Assembly: GCA_029339505.1 (NCBI GenBank)
Contig: JAQISU010000189.1
Coordinates: forward strand, 2,114,501 to 2,178,500
Reading direction: 5' to 3'
Length of the DNA: 64,000 nt
From: Unio delphinus
Taxonomy: Eukaryota > Mollusca > Bivalvia > Unionida > Unionidae
Part shown: positions 21,901-33,079 of the stretch, piece by piece
Layout: the number at the start of each line of letters is the position of its first letter
Numbering within the stretch: position 1 is the stretch's first letter
Notes under the pieces: generated by a model
The model's input: only the letters and a program-made list of their open reading frames with translations
What the model was told of the DNA's origin: nothing
Database searches by the model: none
Program-made: the position numbers and the translations under genes

Positions 21901-22592
21901 ATTCCAACCGTATTCCCATGCTTTGATATTCTCCATTTTAGATTCCAACCGTATTCCCATGCTTTGATATTCTTCATTTTAGATTCCAACCGTATTCCCA
22001 TGCTTTGATATTCTCCATTTTAGATTCCAACCGTATTCCCATGCTTTGATATTCTTCATTTTAGATTCCAACCGTATTCCCATGCTTTGATATTCTTCAT
22101 TTTAGATTCCAACCGTATTCCCATGCTTTGATATTCTTCATTTTAGATTCCAACCGTATTCCCATGCTTTGATATTCTCCATTTTAGATTCCAACCGTAT
22201 TCCCATGCTTTGATATTCTCCATTTTAGATTCCAACCGTATTCCCATGCTTTGATATTCTTCATTTTAGATTCCAACCGTATTCCCATGCTTTGACATTC
22301 TCCATTTTAGATTCCAACCGTATTCCCATGCTTTGACATTCTTCATTTTAGATTCCAACCGTATTCCCATGCTTTGATATTCTCCATTTTAGATTCCAAC
22401 CGTATTCCCATGCTTTGATATTCTTCATTTTAGATTCCAACCGTATTACCATGCTTTGATATTCTCCATTTTAGATTCCAACCGTATTCCCATGCTTTGA
22501 TATTCTCCATTTTAGATTCCAACCGTATTCCCATGCTTTGATATTCTTCATTTTAGATTCCAACCGTATTCCCATGCTTTGATATTCTTCAT
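18919..22592 (+). repeat. 41-bp minisatellite, about 90 copies (3.67 kb)
   Basis: Unit ATTCCCATGCTTTGATATTC, TTCATTTTAG, ATTCCAACCGT, period exactly 41 with almost no indels. Variation is confined to a few positions: TTCTTC/TTCTCC, GATATT/GACATT and CCGT/CCAT. Variants occur in blocks (CCAT about 19,440-19,930; GACATT about 20,190-20,930), as expected from unequal exchange or local gene conversion. Each unit contains a polypyrimidine-TTTTAG segment resembling a splice acceptor. There are no unique spacers, so it is not a CRISPR array. Confidence 0.98.
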
Positions 22593-23685
22593 CTGCCTGT
22601 TTGTTCCCTAATTCAATTCCACATCAGAACTAAAGTTCGCCTTCATCTCACGTTTCCAAATTTTCAGGTAGCTAGTTTGATCTGGGGCAGGAAATAAACG
22701 TTTTTAATCCAAGCTCAAAATGACCATGGTCAAGGTCACAGAGTCTGAAAAAAAAAAAGCATTACCAAATAGCAGTTTGACTTGTATATAAAAATATTAA
22801 AAAAATAAGAAAGTATCGCACAACTAGCCTTAAACTCTCCACGAAACAACAGTACGATAATAAATAAATAGCACTTTATGTGCATGTTAGTAATCTTAAT
22901 CCAATTACTCGGTCACACATCATTGCACCGATATAAACATTGCCGGGCTGGCCCTATTGGTTTCTGTTATGTTGGTATATAAGGCAAAATAAATAGTTTT
23001 TTTTATTGTCTTTTGGGAACAATAAATTATAATCTTTTTCAAAAGTAGTAGGTTTAAACTGTAAAACAATGTGTACAGTAGATGGCCTTTAAAACAGTAA
23101 TAGGTACACGTGGACCCTTCCTCTTTTCATTTGGACCCTTCCTCTTTTCATTTTCTTTGTGTGTGTGTGTGTGTTTGTGTGCATGTAATGTTTATGTCTG
23201 TTTATTTGCACTGAAAGCCAGGGGCAACCAGAGCTGTCTTAAAGGGCGAGCGATGCGTTCAACCGCCCTGTGTGCCATCGGGCAGAAGTTTTTTTCTTCT
23301 TCTTCTAGAGTCGAATCGCTAAAGGCGGCGATTTACGGCGCGCCGTTTCATGCAGCGGAAAGTTACGACGGACTGGGGACAAAATTAATAGTATATATAT
23401 ATTAGTACTAGTAAGCTAGTAAGTCTACTTCGAAAATAATTTCAGAGTTCCTAAACAATATTAAAATTGATATACCCCAAGAAAGGCTATGCGCTGTCTA
23501 ATTCAGCTTCTAATACAATTAGCGTCTTCGTTATCTTTATGTAAAAGATGTGCATACAAGTGGCAGTGTGTTGGGAAAAAGTTATGGATATTGTGAATAG
23601 CATATGTTTCGATGAATTACAAACTAGATTCAACGAGCAACAAAGCCAGAGATTGTAAATTACATTTATACAGAGCTATAGCATG
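22593..23685. other. Non-coding stretch with a CpG-rich patch
   Basis: Contains the common-looking motif GACCATGGTCAAGGTCAC (22,720), a short (GT)n tract at 23158-23174, and a GC/CpG-rich patch at 23,216-23,380 with AGGGGCAACCAGAGCTGTCT, which may be a fragment of a DNA transposon. No gene recognised. Confidence 0.45.
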
Positions 23686-24800
23686 CCAGTATCCGTTTAT
23701 TTACAGAAATAAGATGAAAAGCTAATGGCTATTAAATATGGTATCCGTTTTCTTACAGAAATAAGATGAAATGCTAATGGCTATTAAATATGGTATCCGT
23801 TTTCTTACAGAAATAAGATGAAATGCTAATAGATATTAAATATGGTATCCGTTTTCTTATAGAAATAAGATGAAATGCTAATGGATATTAAATAGGGTAT
23901 CCGTTTATTTTACAGAAATAAGATGAAAAGCTAATGGCTATTAAATATGGTATCCGTTTTCTTACAGAAATAAGATGAAATGCTAATAGATATTAAATAT
24001 GGTATCCGTTTTTTTATAGAAATAAGATGAAATGCTAATGGATATTAAATAGGGTATCCGTTTATTTTACAGAAATACGATGAAAAAAGCTCATGGATAT
24101 CAAATAGGGTATCCGTTTTCTTACAGAAATAAGATGAAACGATACCATATATGAAATAGGGTATTAGTTTATTTACAGAAATAAGATGAAAAGCTAATGG
24201 ATATCAGATATGGTATCCGTTTTCTTACAGAAATAAGATGAAAAGCTAATGGATATCAGATATGGTATCCGTTTATTTTACAGAAATAAGATGAAAAGCT
24301 AATGGATATTAAATATGGTATCCGTTTATTTTACAGAAATGAGATGAAAAACTAATGGATATCAAATATGGTATCCGTTTTCTTACAGATATAAGAAGAA
24401 ATGTTAATGGATATTAAATAGGGTATCCGTTTTCTTAAAGAAATAAGACAAAAAGCTAATATATATTACACAAGGTACATGTTTTCTTACAGAAATAAAA
24501 TCAAATGCTGATGGATTTTCAATAGTGTCCGTTTTCTTGCAACAATAAATGTAAATGCGAATGGATTTTCAATATGGTATTCCTTTACATGTAAAATAAG
24601 ATTATATGCTGAATGGATTTTCTAAATGGTGTCCGTTTTCTTACAACAGTAGCATTAAATGCTTGTGGATTTTCAATACGGTGTCCGTTTCTTTTTAGAA
24701 AATTAAGATTAAATGCCGATGGATTTTATAAAGGGTGTCCATTTACTTACCAAAATAGGATTATATGCTAATAAAGTTTCAAAATGGTATCCGTTTTCTT
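23686..24800 (+). repeat. 52-bp minisatellite, about 21 copies
   Basis: Unit GGTATCCGTTTTCTTACAGA, AATAAGATGAAATGCTAATG, GATATTAAATAT; period 52 in the left part. Units decay progressively from about 24,430 to 24,800. Each has a TTTTCTTACAG acceptor-like motif. Confidence 0.93.
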
Positions 24801-25365
24801 ACAAAACTAAACTGTTTACGTTTTGTTTGATTTTTGTATTTATCTGAATCTAGCGTAATAATACACGTGCCATTTATCTTAAGAAATATAAAAAATATTG
24901 TCACATTACTTTTAGGTTACCATTTCATGCTATGCGAACTACGTTAAATTTCCTCTTTCTTGGAAACCAGTGCATTATTGGGATTTTAGCTTTCCATTTA
25001 TAATACAGCTTAATGCATTTAAATCGTGTTTGGAGAGAAATAAAATTTGTATCTATGTTGGTAAGTGGTTGCTTCAATTTATGGCAATGGTTTGCATCAG
25101 TTTAGGAAACAAAATAGTCTTGTACGTGATTTTATTCAATAATGTTAATCAGATGCATCGTCCTGGATCCAAGGATATCTCTAAGTTAAACTTAATAAGA
25201 CGTATTCCATTTCAAACGAAACAATATTGTTCCGCTTATGAACATCAAGATAACATTTCTTACAAAGGGACACGTTGTCAATTCCCACATCTATAGAACA
25301 ATTTACAGGACATGCGGACAGTGAAAGACTTTAGTTCATCATCTGGATGAATGAAAGAAAATATT

Positions 25366-25440
<75 letters not shown>

Positions 25441-25443
<3 letters not shown>

Positions 25444-25735
25444 GTAGTTGTATTCATCCTTGTCTCAATGGGATTATCAGTCCACTATAAAAGGAAGATT
25501 ATTAGTACACTATAAAAGTGAGATTATTAGTACACTATAAAATGGGATTATCAGTACACTAAAATGGGATTATCAGTACATTACAATGGGATTATCACAC
25601 TAAAATGGGATTATCAGTACACTAAAATGGGATTATCAGTACACTAAAATGGGATCATCAGTACACTAAAATGGGATTATCAGTACACTAAAATGGGATT
25701 ACACTAAAATGGGATCATCAGTACACTATAAAAGG
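25441..25735 (+). repeat. Left arm array, 18-27 bp units
   Basis: About 13 units of GGGATTATCAGTACACTAAA-AT, the outermost ones with CACTATAAAAG. Same family as the 25-bp array at 29,180-30,150 in opposite orientation. Confidence 0.88.
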
Positions 25736-26099
25736 AATTGTAATGGGTTGTATTTCTAAAAGGAAGTGTCCCCGGTTTAGGTTTATTTCACACCAATGAG
25801 GACTTTTCTCGTATTTTTCACGTTGAACTTTTGTACACAAATTTCAGTTGAACACCTATAAACTTGTTTGTAAAAACGTCCATGCAACTGTGCCGCTTTA
25901 TTGTTGAGCAAAGAGGTTCCGGTACTATTGCCTGGTTAACATGCCTGCCTGCAGTTTAAAAAAAATCAATACTAATGATTTCCACGGTGTCTTTATGATC
26001 TTTATATGAAAGTATCTGTAAAACTGCTTTTCCTATATTAGTGTCGTATGGATCTGGGGACGGGAGGTAATTAAGTTCATTTTAAAAGTATAATTTATA

Positions 26100-26925
26100 A
26101 TCGTCCTAAACATTAACTACGATGAACAGCGTGCAAAAGATATTCCACGGAGTGTACACATTTCATTACGTTCTGCTTTAAATTTTGGATGACTTGGCAA
26201 ATTCAAATGTTTACAGACAAACATAACATAATTAAGGAAAACATCTAATTGACGGTAATCCTCTTATCAGTGTTTTACAATCAATTCTGTCTACCGACAA
26301 TTTCCAGTGGCAATTCAAGAAGACCAAAACAAACGCCCACTTTTAATGATTTCACGGCTTAATTAAGTGAAATCAAAATCTGTAAGCCACGAGACCTGCT
26401 CTCAAAATCTGCTAAGGAACGTGGCTGCGATGAGATAAATGTGAAAATTAATTAGGTGACGAAATACAGTAAACTTTTAAGCAGAGATTCAACTTTTAAT
26501 TGTCACTTGAGATGAGCTGGAAGATTAACGCCGTCGAGTGTTACAGATAACGAACTCAGGTGAGTAATGCTCTAAAAAGAGACTAAGAAAGAATTAAAAG
26601 AAAATTGATGAATGATTGATTTGAGCGATTGAAAGAAAGAAAAGAGGAGGAAAAAGACAGTCGGGTAGAAGAAAATGTGACCATTCGTGTTGAGCTTAAG
26701 TGTATAACCTTATATCTAGATGGCGCTTTGTTTATGCAGTTCACAGCTTTGTATACAGAAGGGAATTGCAAGTTCCAAACACACCGTGAACCTTGCATGC
26801 GTGTGTGGCTTACGTCTTTGAAGAAAGAAAAATATTACGTATATATGAAATAGACAAAACTTTTAAAAAAAATATTGCTTGCCAGTTTGATTGTGTTTCT
26901 TAATTTACTTAGAAAAAAAGAAAAT
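26100..26925. other. Non-repetitive stretch inside the foldback-like structure
   Basis: This is one of the few unique-looking, CpG-containing stretches in the gene-poor centre. At 26,553-26,566 CTCAG|GTGAGTAA is a consensus donor. No coding motif is present, so a non-coding first exon or a conserved non-coding element are only guesses. Confidence 0.3.
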
Positions 26926-27239
26926 CTTCTATTAGTGTATCAGTATCAAACGGATTTTAGTGTCTCCCTATCACACGTTATTTAGTGTATATTAGTATTA
27001 CACAGTCTTTAGTGTATCCGTATTACAGTCTTTGGTGTATTCCTATCACACAGTATTTAGTGTATTGGTATCACACAGTTACAATCTGAAAAATGTCAAA
27101 TGTAGCTTGTTTCATAGCTTAAACCCATGCGTTGAATTAATGAACACGTTCGCATCATATAAATAAACACAAAAAAAAAATAGTGAAATGAAAGCAACCT
27201 AATCTATGCCATAAAATGATAAATTCCCATTGAAAGCAT

Positions 27240-27570
27240 GACATGTTTAGGTTCAATAGCATGTCAAGGTTCAATAGCGAGGTTCAATAGCATAGCAAGG
27301 TTCAATAGCATATCAAGGTTCAATAGCATGTCAAGGTTCAATAGCAAGGTTCAATAACATAGCAAGATTCATAACAAAGTTCAATAGCATGTCAAGGCTC
27401 AATAGCATAGCACGGTTCAATAGCATAGCACGGTTTAATAGCATGTCAAGGTTCAATAGCAAGGTCCAATAAAATAGCAAGGTTCAATAGCATGTCAAGG
27501 TTCAATAGCAAGGTTCAATAGCATAGCACAGTTCAATAGCATGGCAAGGTTCAATAGCAAGGTTCAAAAG
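27240..27570 (+). repeat. Minisatellite of GGTTCAATAGCA units
   Basis: About 20 short units (12-18 bp) of AGGTTCAATAGCATGTCA and AGGTTCAATAGCATAGC, irregularly mixed. Confidence 0.9.
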
Positions 27571-27589
27571 CATGTTATGGTAACTATCT

Positions 27590-27840
27590 TACTCTCATCC
27601 AAGAGACGTTTAACTCTAAACAATCATCACATATTTAGTAGTTGCTATCTGACAAGAGATGGTAAACTCTAAACAATCATCAAATATTTAGTAGTTTTCA
27701 ACTGACAAGAGATGGTCAACACTAAAATTCATCAACGATTTAGTAGTTGCCCTCTGACAAGTGATAATAAACATAAACACTAAAAATCATAAATCATTTA
27801 GTAGTTGCCCTTTTACAAGAGACGGTAAATGGAAATTAGA
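27590..27840 (+). repeat. 60-bp repeat, four degenerate copies
   Basis: ATTTAGTAGTTGCTATCTGA, CAAGAGATGGTAAACTCTAA and ACAATCATCA recur four times. Confidence 0.85.
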
Positions 27841-27846
27841 AGTATT

Positions 27847-27904
27847 TTAATAGCTAGCACAGGCATGCGCTATATAGCCAGGCTTGTGCTAACGTGCTAT
27901 TAAA
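27847..27904. repeat. Imperfect hairpin
   Basis: TTTAATAGCTAGCACAGGC pairs with GCTTGTGCTAACGTGCTATT across about 15 bases. It lies near the midpoint of the foldback-like structure. Confidence 0.65.
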
Positions 27905-27954
27905 TTTACCTATATTTGTTTAGACCCTCAGCTAGCAAAAGTATTTTCTTCATC

Positions 27955-28680
27955 ACTCTTCATCGACATTAGCACAGTGGCATCCTTCCCCAATCGACAT
28001 TAACACCGTGACATTCTTCTTAGAACGAAAATAGCACAGTGTCATTCTTCCCTCATCATAATTAGCACCGACATTGGCAGTGACATTATTTCACATTGGC
28101 ATTAGCACATTGGTATTCCTCCGCCATCGATATTAGCACGGTGACACTCTTCCCCCATCGTAATTAACACAGTGGCATTCTTCCCCCACCGACGTTAGCA
28201 CAGCAATATTCTTCCTGAATCGACATTAGCACATTAGCATTCTTCCCGTATCGACATTAGCACATTAGCATTCTTCCCGTATCGACATTAACACAGTGGC
28301 ATTCTTATCCCATCGACATTAACACCGTGGCATTCTTCCCCGAATGACATTGGCACAGTGGCACTCTTCTCCCACCGATATTAGCACAGTGTAATTCTTC
28401 CCCCATCGACATTAGTACAGTAGCATTCTTCCCCCACCGACGTTAGCATAGTCGCATTCTTCCATCACCGACATTAACACTGTGTCATTTTTCCCCAATC
28501 GAGATTAGCAGTGTCATCCTTCCACCACCGACACTAACATATTGGCATTCTTCCCCCACCGACATTAGCATAATAGCATTCTTCCATCATCGACATTAGC
28601 ACAGTGGCATTTTTCCACCATCGACATTAGCACGGTGGCATTTTCTCCCCACCGACATTAGCACAGTGGCCTGATCTTAA
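27955..28680 (+). repeat. 30-bp minisatellite, about 24 copies
   Basis: Unit CGACATTAGCACAGTGGCAT + TCTTCCCCCA, heavily diverged between copies, suggesting an older array than the 41-bp one. Confidence 0.92.
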
Positions 28681-28759
28681 TAAGGTTGTAACGTTTTGGG
28701 TATATTTTAGCTTTGAAGATGAATTTAATAAAAGGACACGCAAATAAATGCATATCAAT

Positions 28760-28924
28760 CATGGGCGCCCGCAAATAGGGGCAATGTCGGGTGAGCACAT
28801 GCCTTCCTCCCATCTCCCGCATTGAACATATAAACATGTTTTGGTCTATATCTCTAAATTACAGCTGACCACAACATGCTTTCCTCCCCACCAGCCCGAA
28901 AATAATTCTGCCCGCGCCCCTGAT
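28760..28924. mobile_element. Possible short hAT-like non-autonomous element
   Basis: CATGGGCGCCCGCAAATAG at the left and TCTGCCCGCGCCCCTG at the right are imperfect inverted ends of the CAGGGGCG type. Flanking octamers ATATCAAT and ATGGCAAC match at only five of eight bases, so the target duplication is unproven. Confidence 0.4.
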
Positions 28925-28937
28925 GGCAACATGTTCT

Positions 28938-28941
<4 letters not shown>

Positions 28942-28974
<33 letters not shown>
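28942..28974 (+). repeat. (AC)n microsatellite
   Basis: About 16 AC units. Confidence 0.95.
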
Positions 28975-28976
<2 letters not shown>

Positions 28977-29179
28977 CACAAAAAAAACTTTTTAAAAGTT
29001 GTAACCGCTTTCGTTCTGATACGTTTCAAAGTTTAACTTTGTTCATATGGTGGCGTTCATATTGTCTAGCAATTATTTTGCTTCATCCAAATTATTTTCT
29101 TCAAAGGCAAGACCTTAGAAATTGTGTCATTATGTGCCTTTTGTTGCAGTTATTACTCTTAAATCATCTTTAATTAGTT

Positions 29180-30150
29180 TACTGATAATCCGACTTTTAT
29201 AGTGGACTAATAATCTCACTTTTATAGTGTACTAATAATCTCTTTTATAGTGTACTAATAATCTCACTTTTATAGTGTACTAATAATCTCACTTTTATAG
29301 TGTATGAATAATTTCACTTTTATAGTATACTAATAATCTCACTTTCATAGTGTATTAATAATTTCACTTTTATAGTATACTAATCTCTCTTTTATAGTGT
29401 ACTAATAATTTCATTTTTATAGTGTACTAATAATCTCACTTTTATAGTGTACTAATTATTCCGCTTTTATAGTGTACTAATAATCTCCCTTTTATAGTGT
29501 ACTAATAGTCTCTTTTCTAGTTTACTATTAATCTCTCTTTTATAGTGTACTAATAATCTCGCTTTTATAGTGTACTAATAATCTCCCTTTTATAGTGTAC
29601 TAATAATCTCCCTTTTATAGTGTATTAATAATCTCCCTTTTATAGTGTACTAATAATCTCACTTTTATAGTATAGTAATAATCTCACTTTTATAGTGTAT
29701 TAATAATCTCCCTTTTATAGTGTATTAATAATCTCTTTTATAGTGTACTAATAATCTCCCTTTTATAGTATAGTAATAATCTCACTTTTATAGTGTACTA
29801 ATAATCTCCCTTTTATAGTGTACTAATAATCTCCCTTTTATAGTGTACTAATAATCTCACTTTTATAGTATAGTAATAATCTCCCTTTTATAGTGTACTA
29901 ATAATCTCCCTTTTATAGTGTACTAATAATCTCCCTTTTATAGTGTACTAATAATCTCCCTTTTACAGTGTATTAATAATCTCTTTAATAGTGTACTAAT
30001 AATCTCACTTTTATAGTATAGTAATAATCTCACTTTTATAGTGTACTAATAATTTCATTTTTATAGTGTACTAATAATCTCACTTTTATAGTGTACTGAT
30101 AATCCCTCTTTTATAGTGTACTGACAATCATACTGTTATAGTGTACTGAT
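29180..30150 (+). repeat. 25-bp minisatellite, about 39 copies (right arm of the foldback-like structure)
   Basis: Unit CTTTTATAGTGTACTAATAA + TCTCC. Variants include TCTCA, TTTCA and ATAGTATAG. It is the reverse complement of the left arm array at 25,441-25,735 and three times longer. Confidence 0.95.
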
Positions 30151-30283
30151 CCCAATTTTATAACGAACATGTATAATCTTATCTTTATATTGAACTGATA
30201 ATCTCATTGAGACAAAAAGAATATTCTGCATACTAAAAATGATCATTAAGGGTACCATACAATTTTAGACGGATATCAACTAC

Positions 30284-30349
<66 letters not shown>

Positions 30350-30721
30350 ATCAAATATGCTGTATTTACTAATTTCTTGTTACTTTACGGCGTGCTTAAA
30401 TGTTTTCCAGCCTTGAACTAGCAAAACATGAAGTGGGAGAACGATTAACGTTGTCAGCCTTGAAATAGAAACCATAAAGTTGGAGGACAGTTTACCTTGA
30501 GTAGTTAGGTCCATTGCCAAGGCAATAATGTTTGAGCTAAACTGTGGGTTTAGAAATCAACACCCGCTACTTCAAATTTGGAAAATGACAGCTAATTTTC
30601 AGCATCTTGAGATATACTAGAAACATATTTCCAAAAAATTAGGGCTCGTACAGCGATCTGTATCAACGATGCCGGTTGTCATGATTACTCAGTACTAGGA
30701 ATTTTTGTATTGAAAGGGTTG

Positions 30722-30774
<53 letters not shown>

Positions 30775-31440
30775 AGTTTTTGAGTAAAGATGATAGAAGA
30801 AAAACCAAAAATTTAATCCAAATGTCAAAAGCCCATTTGTTAGAATCTGGTATTTATTTGAAGACATCAAATACTGCGTCAGCTAATAACGAATGAATCT
30901 GCTTGGATAAAGAATTGTTGGGGCTAAAATCTGTTCCAAACTTCCAAATGCAACAGAGCATATCTCTGAATATTCTTTAATAACATTATAGTTTCTTTTC
31001 TTTTAAAATGTTAAAAAAATTTAATACTGGTCAATTAAGAAAATGCAAAGATAAAAAAATGATCTGCAAACCGAAGATCTACAGATTTATGCGTGCGGTG
31101 TAACATAGGAAAACATCATTAACATCGGAGAAGGAGAACGTATCTGCGACGATGCACACAAAAATTAAATTCCAGTTGCTCTAGGGTACCATCTGACGAA
31201 TATCAAAACCAGTATGGATGAAATTTGCAGATGCAAAACTCTAAAATATCCTAAATGGTTAAGGTGGTCGCGAAACCATGGAAAATGACCAATGTTCTGT
31301 GAGGCAGATATCTGCGATTGGCGAGCAAGATGAAGAATTTGTGAAGGTAGTATTTTGATATAAATATACGATGTACATTTCAATATTCTTCAATATGGAT
31401 CTCAAATGTATCGACACCTGACCCAATCAAGGCTCGGGAT
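30350..31440. other. Non-coding stretch with a (GT)n microsatellite
   Basis: (GT)n at 30724-30768. The remainder is non-repetitive with moderate CpG. Short open frames carry no recognisable motif. Confidence 0.45.
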
Positions 31441-31444
31441 GAAA

Positions 31445-31517
31445 TTGCCAAACAGCTACTGGTAAAATATGAAATGGGTGACAAGTGACGTTTGAATGCG
31501 ATTGGAGAAAACAAGCA
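31445..31517 (+). repeat. Left copy of a 73-bp inverted repeat pair
   Basis: CAAACAGCTACTGGTAAAAT, ATGAAATGGGTGACAAGTGA, CGTTTGAATGCGATTGGAGA, AAACAAGCA. The reverse complement at 32311-32383 differs at about nine positions. They may be the ends of a 939-bp non-autonomous DNA transposon or two independent copies of one repeat. No target duplication was found. Confidence 0.6.
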
Positions 31518-32310
31518 GCGACCATTTAATCGCTCAACTTCTTTGACTGTCAAGAGAATTTTATAGATATTATTTTCGATGCGAAATACTCTGTAGTCCG
31601 TGTACCTATGCTAACTTTGCCATTTGCATACCTCCAAGGTGTTGTTAAATGACACCAGTTACATCCATCTATTCTATGAACACGCATCAGCATTACAGTC
31701 AGAAGGGGTGTTATATCCGAACGTTTCCAAACCCCCACACAGCCCTGATTCAGCTCCAGGTTATATCTGACTGAATCGCGTTATCAAAGATTCACCGATT
31801 GGTAGACGATTAAAAATCCGACATGTGGGTGAAGTGCAGTTTTCCAGTAATCAGATTGAGAAGGTTTAAAGAGGTGTATGTGAAGTACTTTGATCAGATG
31901 TACTACTACTGTTCACCAACAGAGAAATTGGTCCTAAAACACACTAATATTCAAAACGTTTTAATTACATTTTGGTAACCGAGTACGATATCGGGTATTA
32001 CAATAAACCGTCTCTGTCTCAGCCCACCTTCACACCACCACCACCAATTTAAAATCCATTTCGCCACATGCATGTATCCAGGTGAGATGTAACATACCTC
32101 AATGAATGATAATCTGAAGAGTCATAATGGAGGTTATTACGAAGCAATAAAGCACACATGCAAAGTCAAATTCTTTGGTCGTAACTACTAAAAAAATAAA
32201 ACTATACTTTTATTTTTTTCTTATCCTTCTTTATATTTACGTTTAGTAATAAAGGGTTTGAAACATGGTTCACAGAAAAGTCAGAACTATCCACGTTGAC
32301 CTGGATACAT

Positions 32311-32383
32311 GCTTGTTTTCTCCAATCGCGTTCAAACGTCACTGGTCGCCCATTTCATATGTTAACTGTAGCTGTTTGCCAAT
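32311..32383 (-). repeat. Right copy of the 73-bp inverted repeat pair
   Basis: TGCTTGTTTTCTCCAATCGC, GTTCAAACGTCACTGGTCGC, CCATTTCATATG and AGCTGTTTG, inverted relative to 31445-31517. Confidence 0.6.
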
Positions 32384-32746
32384 GGTAACTAACAAGTTTT
32401 TAATATTAGTGCGTTGTACGATCAAACATGTGTGAGAATAAAATTCTTGAAGGAGGTAAGACCACGTGATTTTAAAATAATTCTTTGATTTGAACTGAAG
32501 TCGGCGGATGACTATTATCGGTTGATCGAAGGATTTATACCCTTTAGTATTTTGAAGAAGAAATAGTAGAATGTCAACATTTGCAGGAACCAGACAAGCT
32601 CAATAGTATGGTAACGGTGATTCCTACAGATTAATGCTCTTTCACTTGGCACAAAAGCTGTGGGGATGGAAATGTATTTTTTTTTTAAAATTGCTTTAGC
32701 AATGCGAGAAAACTGCCACTTGCACTCTTGCCTCCAATTTAGGAAC

Positions 32747-32766
32747 GGGGGGAGGGGGGGGGGGGG
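32747..32766 (+). repeat. Poly(G) tract
   Basis: GGGGGG, A, then 13 G. Potentially G-quadruplex forming. A comparable poly(C) run lies at 39,585-39,600. Confidence 0.9.
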
Positions 32767-32913
32767 CTTACTGTGTAATGAAATGTCTGGAATCTTTAGA
32801 GTTTTGAAAGGAGTAAGATCCACAAGCTTCCAGAATATGAACTCAATAGTACTTTTCTTCTTTGGAGCTCATGTTTCCGGTTCTGACTCGACGTTGACGA
32901 CGGTTGCATGCAG

Positions 32914-33070
32914 GCAGGGCCGGCACATCTGCTAGGCGAACTAGGCAATCGCCTAGGGCGCTAGGCTAAGGGTTTATTTCATGATGGGCGGGTGGGGAGG
33001 GCGTGAATGGAAGGTGGTAGCCAGATATTCTGATTTCGCCTAGGGCACCAAAATGCCTTGCACAGGGGAA
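32914..33070. mobile_element. 157-bp non-autonomous DNA element with 8-bp target duplication
   Basis: Flanked by perfect 8-bp direct repeats GCATGCAG (32906-32913 and 33071-33078). The interior begins GCAGGGCCGGCACATC, contains CGCCTAGGGCGC and CGCCTAGGGCACCAAAATGC, and ends TTGCACAGGGG. The CGCCTAGGGC core belongs to a short element seen widely in animal genomes. The octamer duplication suggests hAT mobilisation; terminal inverted repeats are weak. Confidence 0.65.
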
Positions 33071-33079
33071 GCATGCAGG

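Larger units (their letters stand above)
25368..30346. mobile_element. Foldback-like structure with inverted tandem-array termini
   Basis: The left end is (GA)n (25368-25440), TTAGTAGTTG, TGTCTCAATGGGATTATCAG, then an array of GATTATCAGTACACTAAAAT-type units to 25,735. The right end, read on the minus strand, is (GA)n (30287-30346), TTAGTAGTTG (30277-30286), TGTCTCAATGAGATTATCAG (about 30,195-30,214), then the same GATTATTAGTACACTATAAA-type array to 29,180. Inverted ends made of tandem arrays are the hallmark of foldback elements (FB, Galileo). No transposase and no clear target duplication were found, so an inverted duplication without transposition is also possible. Confidence 0.5.

Noticed and set aside
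18919..22592. CRISPR-like regular array
   Set aside because: Period 41 with no unique spacers; it is a plain eukaryotic minisatellite.
24970..25296. 108-codon frame (plus)
   Set aside because: No recognisable motif, no splice context, composition like the surrounding DNA.
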